Part shown: piece by piece, positions 8,414-16,132 of the stretch
Layout of the letters: each line of letters begins with the position of its first letter
How positions within the stretch are numbered: the stretch's first letter is position 1
Origin: Comamonadaceae bacterium
GTDB lineage: Bacteria > Pseudomonadota > Gammaproteobacteria > Burkholderiales > Burkholderiaceae_C
Direction of reading: 5' to 3'
Length of the DNA: 20,774 nt
NCBI GenBank assembly: GCA_947374505.1
Contig: CANCCE010000021.1
Location: forward strand, 1-20,774
Notes under the pieces: model-generated
Database searches by the model: none
What the model saw: the letters and a program-made list of their open reading frames with translations, nothing else
What the model was told of the DNA's origin: nothing
Made by a program: the position numbers and the translations under genes

Positions 8414-8475
8414 TGGCCGGCGCGACATTCAGTCACTGTTTGTATTTATAAAAGTTAGAGAAAAGGAGACTGTTC

Positions 8476-10473
8476 ATGAGTTCAACGCAATCCGCCATCG
8501 AGTCCACCTTGATTGAAAACCGGTTTTTCAATCCCGATCCGGCGCTCGCCAAAACTGCCAGCATTCCCAGCATGGCCGCTTACGAGGCGCTGTGCAAAGA
8601 AGCCGATACTGATTACGAAGGTTTTTGGGCGCGGCTTGCCCGCGAAAACCTGAGCTGGAAAAAACCCTTCACGCAAACCCTCGACGAGTCGGATGCGCCG
8701 TTTTATAAGTGGTTTGCCGATGGTCAGTTGAACGCCTCGTACAACTGCCTGGACCGTCACTTGGGCACGCCAACCGAACACCAAAAAGCCATCATCTTTG
8801 AGAGCGATGACGGCAAGGTCACCAATGTCACTTACAAAGAACTGCATGCCAAGGTCTGCCAGTTTGCCAATGCCCTGAAGGGCATGGGCATCCAAAAGGG
8901 TGACCGTGTCGTCATCTACATGCCGATGACGGTGGAGGGCGTGGTCGCGATGCAGGCGTGTGCCCGTATCGGCGCAACGCATTCAGTGGTCTTCGGCGGT
9001 TTTTCTGCCAAGAGCCTGCAAGAGCGTATTCAGGACGCTGGCGCTGTGGCTGTCATCACGGCCAATTACCAACTGCGCGGCGGCAAAGAATTGCCCCTCA
9101 AAGCCATCGTCGACGAAGGTATCGCCATGGGCGGTTGCGAGTCGATCAAGAACGTGATTGTTTACCAGCGCACGTCGACAGTCTGTGCGATGGTGGCTGG
9201 TCGCGACAGCCTGATGCATGAGGTCATGGCGAACCAATCGGCGGTTTGCGAGCCTGAGTTCGTCAGCGCTGAACACCCGCTTTTTATTCTTTACACCTCG
9301 GGCTCCACCGGCAAACCAAAGGGCGTGCAGCACAGCACCGGTGGCTACTTGCTGTGGGCCAAGCTGACGATGGACTGGACTTTTGACATCAAGCCCCGCG
9401 ATGTCTTCTGGTGCACGGCAGACATCGGCTGGATCACCGGGCACACCTATGTGGCTTATGGTCCATTGGCGGCAGGTGCCACACAAATCATTTTTGAAGG
9501 CATCCCGACGTTCCCGAATGCCGGCCGCTTCTGGCAAATGATTGAGCGTCACAAAGTCACTGTGTTTTACACCGCACCGACGGCGATCCGTTCGCTCATC
9601 AAGGCCGCAGAAGCCGACGAAAAAGTCCACCCCCGCAGCTCAGACTTGAGCAGCTTGCGCATCTTGGGATCGGTCGGTGAACCGATCAACCCTGAAGCCT
9701 GGATGTGGTACTACAAAAACGTCGGCGGCGAGCGCTGCCCGATTGTCGATACCTTTTGGCAAACCGAAACCGGCGGTCACGTGATCACACCGCTGCCAGG
9801 TGCCACACCTTTGGTCCCCGGCAGTTGTACGCTGCCATTGCCTGGCATCATGGCCGCCATCGTCGATGAAGTGGGGGGTGACGTGCCGAATGGTTCGGGT
9901 GGCCTGTTGGTCATCAAGCGTCCTTGGCCATCCATGATTCGCACGATCTGGAACGACCCGGAGCGTTTTAAGAAAAGCTACTTCCCACCTGAAATGGGCG
10001 GCAAGTATTACTTGGCGGGCGACGGCGCGGTGCGCAGCGAAGACCGCGGTTATTTCCGCATCACGGGTCGTATCGATGACGTGTTGAACGTGTCGGGTCA
10101 TCGGATGGGCACGATGGAAATTGAGTCGGCACTGGTCGGCCATTCCGCCCTTGTGGCAGAAGCCGCGGTGGTCGGTCGGCCCGATGACGTGACGGGTGAG
10201 GCCATCGTCGCCTTTGTCGTGCTCAAACGCTCACGCCCGACAGGCGACGAAGCCAAAGCCATTGCCAAAGAATTGCGCGACTGGGTCGGCAAAGAAATCG
10301 GCCCGATCGCCAAGCCGAAGGAAATCCGTTTCGGTGACAATCTGCCGAAAACGCGCAGCGGCAAGATCATGCGGCGCTTGCTGCGCGGCATCGCCAAAGG
10401 CGAAAGCATTCCACAAGATACTTCGACTCTGGAGAATCCGGCGATTCTGGATCAGCTGTCAGAAAAGAGCTGA
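8476..10473 (+). CDS. acsA: Acetyl-CoA synthetase (AMP-forming)
   Basis: Activates acetate with ATP and CoA to acetyl-CoA, AMP and pyrophosphate in the cytosol. The 665 residues match the family length. Visible are an N-terminal ACS domain, the P-loop-like YTSGSTGKPKG (residues 273-283), DTFWQTETGGH with Trp428 marking the small acetate-sized acyl pocket (this argues against propionyl-CoA synthetase), YYLAGDGAVRSEDRGYFRITGRIDDVLNVSGHRMGT split around the A8 hinge, and PKTRSGKIMRR with Lys630, the adenylation lysine that is the site of regulatory acetylation in relatives. An excellent AAGGAG (8463-8468) is 7 bases before ATG. A downstream double hairpin ends the transcript. In this window it pairs metabolically with malonate breakdown, which also yields acetyl-CoA. 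Confidence 0.97.
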   Translation: MSSTQSAIESTLIENRFFNPDPALAKTASIPSMAAYEALCKEADTDYEGFWARLARENLSWKKPFTQTLDESDAPFYKWFADGQLNASYNCLDRHLGTPTEHQKAIIFESDDGKVTNVTYKELHAKVCQFANALKGMGIQKGDRVVIYMPMTVEGVVAMQACARIGATHSVVFGGFSAKSLQERIQDAGAVAVITANYQLRGGKELPLKAIVDEGIAMGGCESIKNVIVYQRTSTVCAMVAGRDSLMHEVMANQSAVCEPEFVSAEHPLFILYTSGSTGKPKGVQHSTGGYLLWAKLTMDWTFDIKPRDVFWCTADIGWITGHTYVAYGPLAAGATQIIFEGIPTFPNAGRFWQMIERHKVTVFYTAPTAIRSLIKAAEADEKVHPRSSDLSSLRILGSVGEPINPEAWMWYYKNVGGERCPIVDTFWQTETGGHVITPLPGATPLVPGSCTLPLPGIMAAIVDEVGGDVPNGSGGLLVIKRPWPSMIRTIWNDPERFKKSYFPPEMGGKYYLAGDGAVRSEDRGYFRITGRIDDVLNVSGHRMGTMEIESALVGHSALVAEAAVVGRPDDVTGEAIVAFVVLKRSRPTGDEAKAIAKELRDWVGKEIGPIAKPKEIRFGDNLPKTRSGKIMRRLLRGIAKGESIPQDTSTLENPAILDQLSEKS

Positions 10474-10483
10474 TCGGGTTGGT

Positions 10484-10501
10484 GCCCTGCTTTTGCAGGG
10501 C
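10484..10501 (+). terminator. First hairpin downstream of acsA
   Basis: GCCCTGC-TTTT-GCAGGGC forms a perfect 7-bp stem with a 4-base loop, 10 bases after the acsA stop. It has no U-tract of its own and abuts (sharing base 10501) the longer hairpin that follows, so the two are probably alternative or stacked parts of one termination region. Confidence 0.5.
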
Positions 10502-10548
10502 GTTAAAAAGCCCGCTGACTGCAATCGGAGTTAGCGGGCTTTTTAACG
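10501..10548. terminator. Bidirectional rho-independent terminator between acsA and cytochrome c
   Basis: A perfect 16-bp inverted repeat: CGTTAAAAAGCCCGCT (10501-10516) and AGCGGGCTTTTTAACG (10533-10548) around a 16-base loop. The GC core is flanked by A5 on one side and T5 on the other, so it gives a U-tract in both directions. It lies between the convergent acsA and cytochrome c genes, as expected for a shared terminator. Confidence 0.9.
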
Positions 10549-10559
10549 AGCGCGAAAAA

Positions 10560-10874
10560 TTACTTTTGAGTCAGGATCCAGGTCACCAATTTATTGGCTT
10601 CTTCCTGTGAAACTTGCGAGTTGGCCGGCATCGGCACGGGGCCCCAGACCCCAGAACCGCCTTTGATCACTTTTGCGGACAGTTTTTCTACCGCGTCTTT
10701 TTGACCTGCGTATTTAGCCGCAATGTCTTTGAACGAAGGGCCAACCAGTTTGATGGCTGCAGCGTGGCAAGCCATGCAGTTTTTGGTGGAGGCCAATGTC
10801 ATGTCTGCCAGAGCAGGTGTGACGACGACAATGCCTGCAAGCAGAGCGGGAATGCGTAAAAAAGAGTATTTCAT
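10560..10874 (-). CDS. Small periplasmic class I cytochrome c (c551/c552-like)
   Basis: Predicted monoheme electron carrier exported to the periplasm. The 104-residue precursor has a Sec-type signal peptide (MKYSFLRIPALLAGIVVVTPALA) with likely cleavage after Ala23, the heme motif CMACH at residues 33-37 (Cys33, Cys36, His37 ligand), and the distal ligand Met82 in GPVPMPANSQVS. The C-terminal helix NKLVTWILTQK is typical of cytochrome c551/c552. The mature size of about 81 residues fits this family. Partner oxidases cannot be identified from the context, since the neighbours are acsA and ilvD. It ends 11 bases from the shared terminator. The 111-base gap upstream holds three inverted repeats. 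Confidence 0.93.
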   Translation of the reverse strand: MKYSFLRIPALLAGIVVVTPALADMTLASTKNCMACHAAAIKLVGPSFKDIAAKYAGQKDAVEKLSAKVIKGGSGVWGPVPMPANSQVSQEEANKLVTWILTQK

Positions 10875-10889
10875 AAAGTATTTTGGTTT

Positions 10890-10904
10890 AACTGAGAGTC
10901 AGTT
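10890..10904. repeat. Inverted repeat upstream of cytochrome c gene
   Basis: AACTGA-GAG-TCAGTT, two perfect 6-base arms around three bases, ending 16 bases before the cytochrome c start codon (minus strand). Its position in the 5' leader or promoter makes it a candidate operator or leader hairpin. No regulator is recognised. Confidence 0.4.
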
Positions 10905-10906
10905 TA

Positions 10907-10923
10907 ATGGCTTTGGAAGCCAT
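10907..10923. repeat. Second inverted repeat upstream of cytochrome c gene
   Basis: ATGGCTT-TGG-AAGCCAT, two perfect 7-base arms around three bases, only two bases from the preceding inverted repeat. It has no T-tract, so it is not a convincing terminator for ilvD. Confidence 0.4.
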
Positions 10924-10940
10924 GTGAATCAGACCCGTCG

Positions 10941-10975
10941 TTGACCCTGCAACCCAGTGGTTTAGGCCGGGTCAA
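10941..10975. repeat. Inverted repeat just after the ilvD stop
   Basis: TTGACCC (10941-10947) and GGGTCAA (10969-10975) are perfect 7-base arms around 21 bases, beginning 10 bases after the ilvD stop on the minus strand. It could be a weak 3' hairpin for ilvD, but there is no U-tract on the ilvD-proximal reading. Confidence 0.3.
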
Positions 10976-10985
10976 TGCAGTTTTC

Positions 10986-12692
10986 TCAATAGTCGTCCAG
11001 CACTGCGCCTTTGCTGGCGCTGGAGGCGTTGAAGGCGAACTTGGCCTGCACACCGCGGGTGTAACGTGGCAAAGGTGCTTTCCAGCCGACTTTGCGAGCG
11101 GCCAATACTTCGTCGCTGATGTTGAGTTGCAACAACAGCTGTTTGGCGTCGATGGTGATCGAGTCGTTTTCCTGGATGAAGGCGATGTTGCCGCCCGCTG
11201 CCGCCTCAGGCGCCACGTGGCCGACGACCATGCCCCAGGTGCCACCGGAGAAGCGACCATCGGTGATCAGACCGACGCTTTCGCCCAAACCCGCACCCAC
11301 CAACGCCCCTGTGGGCGCCAGCATTTCGGGCATGCCTGGCCCGCCTTTGGGGCCGAGGTAACGCAGCACCATAACGTCACCAGCCTTGATCTTGCCGCCA
11401 AGGATGGCCGTCATGGCCGTTTGCTCGTCGTCAAAGACGCGTGCCGGGCCGGTCATGACCGGGTTTTTCAAGCCGGTGATTTTGGCGACGCAGCCTTCTG
11501 GCGACAAGTTGCCCTTGAGCACGGCCAAGTGACCTTGCGCGTACATCGGGTTGTTGATCGGTCGAATCACGTCCTGGTCGGCGCGCGGCACATCGGGCAC
11601 GTCTTTCAAGACTTCGGCGATGGTTTGGCCGGTGATGGTGATGCAGTCGCCATTCAGCAGGCCGGCAGCCAGCAGCGTTTTCATGACTTGAGGAATACCG
11701 CCCGCCCGGTGCAGGTCCACCGCGAGGTATTGGCCGCTGGGCTTCAGGTCGCACAGCACGGGTGTCTTTTGGCGAATGCGTTCGAAGTCGTCAATCGTCC
11801 ACTCGACGCCTGCGGTGTGGGCAATCGCCAAGAAGTGCAGCACGGCATTGGTGGAGCCGCCGGTGGCCATGATCACCGCTACCGCGTTTTCAATGGCTTG
11901 CTTGGTGACGATGTCGCGGGGCTTGAGGTTCTTTTTGATCGCTTCGATCAGCACTTTGGCGGACTCTTTGGCCGAGTTGGTTTTCTCGTCGTGCGGATTG
12001 GCCATGGTCGACGAGTAGGGCAGGGAGATACCCAGCGCTTCAAACGCGCTGGACATCGTGTTGGCCGTGTACATGCCACCGCAGCTGCCGGGGCCGGGGA
12101 CGGCACGGCGCTCGATTTGCAGCAAGTCTTCGTCGCTCATGCGGCCCGCTGAGTGCTCGCCAACGGCTTCAAAGACGCTGACGATGTTCAGGTCTTTGCC
12201 CTTGTAGTGGCCAGGCAAAATCGTCCCGCCATAGACATAAATAGACGGTACGTTGGCGCGCAACATGCCCATCAAGCCGCCGGGCATGTTCTTGTCGCAG
12301 CCGCCGATGACCAGCACGCCGTCCATCCATTGGCCCTGCACGCAGGTCTCGATGCAGTCTGAAATCACTTCTCGGCTGACCAGCGAGTACTTCATACCCT
12401 CGGTGCCCATCGCCATGCCGTCAGAAATCGTCGGTGTGCCAAACACTTGTGCGTTGCCGCCGGCCTCTTCGATCGCGTTGATCGCTGCGTCGGCCAGTTT
12501 TTGCAGGCCACTGTTGCAAGGTGTGATGGTGCTGTGACCGTTGGCCACGCCGACCATTGGTTTTTTGAAGTCTTCGGCCTCATAGCCCATGGCGTAGTAC
12601 ATCGAGCGATTCGGTGCGCGCGCTGTTCCTTCGGTGATGTTGCGGCTGCGGCGGTTGATTGCGTCGCCTTCGGGCATCTTGTCTTGCGTCAT
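10986..12692 (-). CDS. ilvD: Dihydroxy-acid dehydratase
   Basis: Third common step of isoleucine and valine synthesis: dehydrates 2,3-dihydroxy-3-methylvalerate and -isovalerate to the 2-keto acids, using an iron-sulfur cluster. From the chosen ATG the protein is 568 residues, the usual length of the shorter IlvD class. Probable cluster cysteines are Cys59 (TPCNSG), Cys132 (GGCDKNMPGGLMGML) and Cys204 (PGSCGGMYTANTM). The C-terminal part has the conserved DGRFSGGTWGMVVGHVAPEA block. I chose MTQDKMPEG at 12692 rather than an ATT-type extension 54 bases upstream, because IlvD proteins start shortly before the NRRSRNITEG block; an AAAGAG weak ribosome site precedes it. MPEGDAIN is a third option. 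Standalone, with no other ilv genes near, which is common in this group. Confidence 0.96.
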   Translation of the reverse strand: MTQDKMPEGDAINRRSRNITEGTARAPNRSMYYAMGYEAEDFKKPMVGVANGHSTITPCNSGLQKLADAAINAIEEAGGNAQVFGTPTISDGMAMGTEGMKYSLVSREVISDCIETCVQGQWMDGVLVIGGCDKNMPGGLMGMLRANVPSIYVYGGTILPGHYKGKDLNIVSVFEAVGEHSAGRMSDEDLLQIERRAVPGPGSCGGMYTANTMSSAFEALGISLPYSSTMANPHDEKTNSAKESAKVLIEAIKKNLKPRDIVTKQAIENAVAVIMATGGSTNAVLHFLAIAHTAGVEWTIDDFERIRQKTPVLCDLKPSGQYLAVDLHRAGGIPQVMKTLLAAGLLNGDCITITGQTIAEVLKDVPDVPRADQDVIRPINNPMYAQGHLAVLKGNLSPEGCVAKITGLKNPVMTGPARVFDDEQTAMTAILGGKIKAGDVMVLRYLGPKGGPGMPEMLAPTGALVGAGLGESVGLITDGRFSGGTWGMVVGHVAPEAAAGGNIAFIQENDSITIDAKQLLLQLNISDEVLAARKVGWKAPLPRYTRGVQAKFAFNASSASKGAVLDDY

Positions 12693-12752
12693 GGGGTCTC
12701 TTTGTCTTGGGTTGGTTGCGAACGGTCCGAAGCTTTGCCGGATCAATTTTGA

Positions 12753-12758
12753 ATTCTA
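12753..12758 (-). promoter_or_regulatory. Possible -10 box for ilvD
   Basis: Minus-strand TAGAAT, five of six matches to the -10 consensus, about 60 bases upstream of the ilvD ATG. No good -35 is present at 16-18 bases spacing, so this is a weak call. Confidence 0.25.
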
Positions 12759-12831
12759 CGATGCCAGCGAGGGCCTTGAGCGCCGCCGCAGCCTGCATGC
12801 CCCCCGATGATTGCGCTGGCACAATGCCTCG

Positions 12832-13638
12832 ATGCTGATTCACCCCGAAATTGATCCCGTCGCCCTGCAATTGGGCCCCTTGGCCATTCATTGGTATGGC
12901 CTCACGTATCTGGCCGCCTTCGGGCTGTTTTTATTGTTGGCGAATCTTCGATTACGCCACCAGCCCTATGCTTTGATGACGGGCACTGCTGCCTGGAGTC
13001 GGCGTGATATTGAAGATATTTTGTTTCTCGGTGTGGTAGGTGTCGTGCTGGGTGGACGCATTGGCTACTGCCTTTTTTACAAGCCCGACTACTATCTCGC
13101 GCATCCGCTGGAAATACTGGCGGTGTGGCAGGGTGGCATGAGTTTTCACGGCGGTATGCTGGGCGTTTTGGTGTCTCAAATCTGGTTTGCCCGGACCCGT
13201 CACAAGCCGTGGCTGCAGGTGATGGATTTAATTGCACCCTGCGTGCCGACAGGTCTGGCCGCTGGCAGGGTGGGTAATTTCATCAATGGTGAGTTGTGGG
13301 GCCGCTTAAGTAGCCCTGATCTGCCATGGGGCATGGTGTTCAGGCACAGCGGAACATTGCAGCCGCGTCACCCATCACAGGTTTATCAGTTCTTACTGGA
13401 AGGTCTTCTCCTTTTTGTGCTGCTCTGGTTGTATGCACGTAAGCCGCGCAAGTTAGGCGAAGTCTCGGCCGCTTTTTTGGTGGGCTACGGTGTGCTCCGT
13501 TTCGTGGCCGAGTTTTTCCGCGAGCCTGATGACTATTTGGGCCTTCTCGCTTTGGGCATGAGCATGGGGCAATGGCTCTGTCTGCCGATGATCGCGGCGG
13601 GTGTCTGGCTGTGGGTTTGGGCTTCCAAGCGCGGCTGA
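12832..13638 (+). CDS. lgt: Prolipoprotein diacylglyceryl transferase
   Basis: Transfers diacylglycerol from phosphatidylglycerol to the lipobox cysteine of prelipoproteins in the inner membrane, the first step of lipoprotein maturation. The 268-residue protein has about seven membrane segments. It carries the LAIHWYGLTYLAAF opening, His106 in SFHGGMLG, and the Lgt signature GRVGNFINGELWGR with Arg146; these match the essential His103 and Arg143 of E. coli Lgt with a constant offset. The C-terminal part has RFVAEFFREPDDYLG with the second essential arginine region. I chose ATG 12832 (MLIHPEIDPVA), the normal family start, over an ATG 21 bases upstream. No ribosome binding site is visible before it. 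It is divergent from ilvD with a 139-base gap. Confidence 0.96.
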   Translation: MLIHPEIDPVALQLGPLAIHWYGLTYLAAFGLFLLLANLRLRHQPYALMTGTAAWSRRDIEDILFLGVVGVVLGGRIGYCLFYKPDYYLAHPLEILAVWQGGMSFHGGMLGVLVSQIWFARTRHKPWLQVMDLIAPCVPTGLAAGRVGNFINGELWGRLSSPDLPWGMVFRHSGTLQPRHPSQVYQFLLEGLLLFVLLWLYARKPRKLGEVSAAFLVGYGVLRFVAEFFREPDDYLGLLALGMSMGQWLCLPMIAAGVWLWVWASKRG

Positions 13639-13709
13639 TTGAATTCTTTAGGCCGCATTTCATCAGCCGCATTGGCTGGACTTGTGTTTGGAATGAATTG
13701 TTGCGCTTT

Positions 13710-13730
13710 TATGAGGGGTTTCGCCTCATA
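13710..13730 (+). terminator. Possible terminator after lgt
   Basis: TATGAGG-GGTTTCG-CCTCATA, a 7-bp perfect stem with a 7-base loop, 72 bases after the lgt stop, followed by a mildly T-rich TGTCATCTTTTAG. The lack of a proper U-run and the low GC of the stem ends make it weak. Confidence 0.4.
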
Positions 13731-13766
13731 TGTCATCTTTTAGTAACTTTTAATTCATGGTTCTGC

Positions 13767-13795
13767 TTGCCAGGATTCCGTTGGCACTTCATAAT
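13767..13795 (+). promoter_or_regulatory. Sigma-70 type promoter of the malonate cluster
   Basis: TTGCCA (13767-13772) and CATAAT (13790-13795) are separated by exactly 17 bases; each box matches consensus at five of six positions. Predicted transcription start near 13802 gives a leader of about 50 bases to the regulator ATG at 13851. The local sequence is clearly more AT-rich than surrounding genes. It is the best promoter match I found in the window. Confidence 0.6.
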
Positions 13796-13807
13796 TATTT
13801 GTAATTA
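13792..13807 (+). promoter_or_regulatory. Candidate operator: TAATTA repeat overlapping the -10 box
   Basis: The palindromic hexamer TAATTA occurs twice (13792-13797 and 13802-13807) with a 10-base period, i.e. on one face of the helix, overlapping the predicted -10 and the transcription start. The second copy is part of GTAATTAC. This is where a GntR-family repressor encoded by the first gene would be expected to bind. The link to that protein is inference only. Confidence 0.35.
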
Positions 13808-13850
13808 CGACTTTCCCGGTCTTTTTCTTCCTTTTGAGGTCTAGAAAATC

Positions 13851-14522
13851 ATGCGCCTTGTTCAGAATTCCTTACACCAAGAGGTTGCCGCTACTTTGCG
13901 GGAACAGATTTTTTCTGGCGCCCTGTTGCCAGGAAGTTTTGTTGATGAAGTGGCTCTGTGTGACATTTTGAAAATTTCCCGCACGCCACTGCGTGAGGCC
14001 CTCAAGGTTCTCACGGCAGAAGGGCTGCTGCGACACGAGCCACGACGGGGTTGTTTCGTAGGTGAAGTGACAGAGAAGGATTTGGAGGATATTTTTCCGG
14101 TGATCGCGCTGCTGGAGGGCCGTTGCGCCTTCGAGGCCGCACGCAACGCCAGTGACGGAGACTTAGTCGCCTTAAAAACTTTGCATGACCGTTTAAAAGG
14201 CCATGCCGATGCGGGCCGCATTCAAGACTATTACGCGACCAATCTGCTGATTCACGAGGCCATCATCATGTTGGCCGATAACCGCTGGCTGGCCCAGACC
14301 ATCGCTGATTTGCGAAAAATCCTCAAGCTGGCACGGCTTCAGCAATTGCATGCGCCTGGCCGGTTGAAGCAAAGTATGTCGGAGCACTTGTCGGTGTTTG
14401 CAGCCTTAATGAGTCGGGACAGTGAAGGCGCTGAGGCGGCTATGCGCACGCACCTGACGCGACAACGAGACGCCTTGCGTGATCTTTCACGTCATCAATC
14501 TAAAAGTCGGGTGGCCGCATGA
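13851..14522 (+). CDS. GntR-family regulator, FadR/FCD subfamily (MatR-like)
   Basis: Predicted malonate-cluster transcription regulator. The 223-residue protein has an N-terminal winged helix (about residues 5-72) with the GntR pattern LREQIFSGALLPGSFVDEVAL and ISRTPLREALKVLTAEGLL, and a C-terminal FCD ligand-binding domain (about 78-205). Metal-ligand positions of FCD proteins are visible as Asn131, His135 (NLLIHEAI), His179 (SEHLSVF) and His201 (MRTHL); the usual first Asp is Asn here, as in many members. It is the first gene of the cluster, with GAGG 11 bases upstream. Its stop overlaps the malonyl-CoA decarboxylase start by 4 bases, so it is co-transcribed with and coupled to the pathway. 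By context it resembles MatR of rhizobial matABC; the ligand could be malonate or malonyl-CoA. Confidence 0.9.
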   Translation: MRLVQNSLHQEVAATLREQIFSGALLPGSFVDEVALCDILKISRTPLREALKVLTAEGLLRHEPRRGCFVGEVTEKDLEDIFPVIALLEGRCAFEAARNASDGDLVALKTLHDRLKGHADAGRIQDYYATNLLIHEAIIMLADNRWLAQTIADLRKILKLARLQQLHAPGRLKQSMSEHLSVFAALMSRDSEGAEAAMRTHLTRQRDALRDLSRHQSKSRVAA

Positions 14523-16051
14523 ACTCATCAGAATGGCTGTTACGCAGTGTCCAGTCCGTCAGCAAGGGCTTGAAATTAAAACGCAACGAGGTTGGCGCGA
14601 TCAACCTGAAGTCTGGCGAGAAGAGCCGCCCCATGGCGCCCGTCGCACCGCCTATGGCCGAGCCCGCATTGCCACCCGCATCGGCTACGGCAGGGATCAT
14701 CACCAAGAACGGCCGCAGCACGCGTGAACGACTCAAAGCCGTCTTGAAACACAAGGAAGAAGCCCTGTCGCCACGGGTATTGCGCCGCACGCTGGTGGAG
14801 CTGCAGTCGGTGGTGGACAGTCAGGTCAGCGAAGTGGAAGGCGGTCGGCGTGCCAGTAACATTGCTATTTGGTATGCCAGCGCCACACCCGAGCAGCGGC
14901 GGGACGCTTGGTTATTGATGAGCGAGCAGTTTGCCCCCAACGCCGAGAAAGTGAAGGCTGCGCGTGATCATTACGAGGCCTCTCTAGGCACACCGGAAGA
15001 AGGTCAAGCCGAAATACGTTTGCGGCGGGCTTTTGTGTCACCTCGCACGCGACTGTTGCAGCGCTTTTCAGCCTTTCCTGAGGGCATGCGTTTTTTGGTT
15101 GACATGCGGGCTGAACTGTTGCCGCACCTGAAAACTGAAAAGCGTTTGTTGGCCTTGGATTCAGAGCTCGAAAATTTGTTTTCGACTTGGTTTGACGTGG
15201 CTTTTCTTGAACTTCGGCGCATCAGTTGGGACTCGCCCGCATCGTTGATTGAAAAGCTGATCAAGTACGAAGCCGTGCACGCCATTAAAAGCTGGGCCGA
15301 TGTTAAAAATCGGCTAGACAGTGACCGTCGTTGCTACGGATTTTTTCACCCGCACCTGCCCGACGAACCGCTGATTTTTGTCGAGGTCGCGCTGGTCGAT
15401 GAATTGGCCACTGCCATCACACCGCTGCTCGACGAATTGGCAGCCGCCAGCGATCTCGGCAAGGCCACCACCGCGATTTTTTACTCTATCAGCAGCACAC
15501 AAACCGGCTTGCGTGGTGTCAGCTTTGGCGACTCCCTCATCAAGCGAGTGGTCGAAACCTTGCGCGCCGAATTCCCTCGCCTGAAGGTCTTCTCTACTCT
15601 CTCGCCAATGCCGGGCTTTCGTGCATGGTTGGCCAAACAGGCCGGGGCCATGATCGACCAGCTCAGCGACAAGGAGCGACAGTCTTTAGGCCGTTTCTTG
15701 GAAGTTCAGCCGCCCACGCCAGCGGCCTTTTTGGCGGCAGCCGACAAGGTGCAGCAGCTCGACGAAAAATCACCCGTGCGGCGTATGTTGATGCATTGCG
15801 CTGCCAGCTATCTGGGGCGGCAGTTTGACAACGGACGGCCATTAGATGCAGTCGCGCGCTTTCACTTGAGCAATGGTGCGCGCGTTGAGCGCCTGAATTG
15901 GGCTGGTGATATGTCGGCTAAAGGGTTGAAGCAGTCTTACGGTCTGATGGTCAATTATCTGTACGACTTGAAGCGTCTGGATAAATACCGCGGTTTGATG
16001 GCACAGGGGAAAATCCCTGTAGCGCCTAAGGTCGAAGATTTGTATATTTGA
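14519..16051 (+). CDS. matA: Malonyl-CoA decarboxylase
   Basis: Converts malonyl-CoA to acetyl-CoA and CO2. The 510-residue protein has the helical MCD N-terminal domain (about residues 70-190) and the acetyltransferase-like catalytic domain (about 190-490). Family blocks are clear: FYSISSTQTGLRGVSFG (Ser323-Gln328 region, where the catalytic serine lies), LSPMPGFRAWL, and DAVARFHLSNGARVERLNW with His449 in the catalytic-histidine block, then GLKQSYGLMVNYLYDL. Residues 1-65 are extra: a basic stretch and a Pro/Ala-rich linker (MAPVAPPMAEPALPPAS), probably disordered. Its ATG overlaps the regulator stop (ATGA) and has no strong ribosome site, which fits translational coupling. The gene downstream is a solute receptor, then MatB. 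Homologous to human MLYCD and bacterial MatA. Confidence 0.95.
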   Translation: MNSSEWLLRSVQSVSKGLKLKRNEVGAINLKSGEKSRPMAPVAPPMAEPALPPASATAGIITKNGRSTRERLKAVLKHKEEALSPRVLRRTLVELQSVVDSQVSEVEGGRRASNIAIWYASATPEQRRDAWLLMSEQFAPNAEKVKAARDHYEASLGTPEEGQAEIRLRRAFVSPRTRLLQRFSAFPEGMRFLVDMRAELLPHLKTEKRLLALDSELENLFSTWFDVAFLELRRISWDSPASLIEKLIKYEAVHAIKSWADVKNRLDSDRRCYGFFHPHLPDEPLIFVEVALVDELATAITPLLDELAAASDLGKATTAIFYSISSTQTGLRGVSFGDSLIKRVVETLRAEFPRLKVFSTLSPMPGFRAWLAKQAGAMIDQLSDKERQSLGRFLEVQPPTPAAFLAAADKVQQLDEKSPVRRMLMHCAASYLGRQFDNGRPLDAVARFHLSNGARVERLNWAGDMSAKGLKQSYGLMVNYLYDLKRLDKYRGLMAQGKIPVAPKVEDLYI

Positions 16052-16132
16052 GCTTGGACGATACTTGCCCCCCCGCCCTTGAGGTGGCGCGAAGAGACGT
16101 TGCCCCTTATTTATAACGACCGGAGACATTTC

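Noticed and set aside
10941..12152. A 403-residue plus-strand open frame.
   Set aside because: It is antisense to ilvD, which is a clear family match along its full length; long antisense frames are expected from codon bias in GC-rich genes.
16068..16074. A run of seven C bases between matA and the Bug gene.
   Set aside because: It lies between genes and upstream of the GTG start, so slippage would not change a reading frame; no evidence of phase variation.
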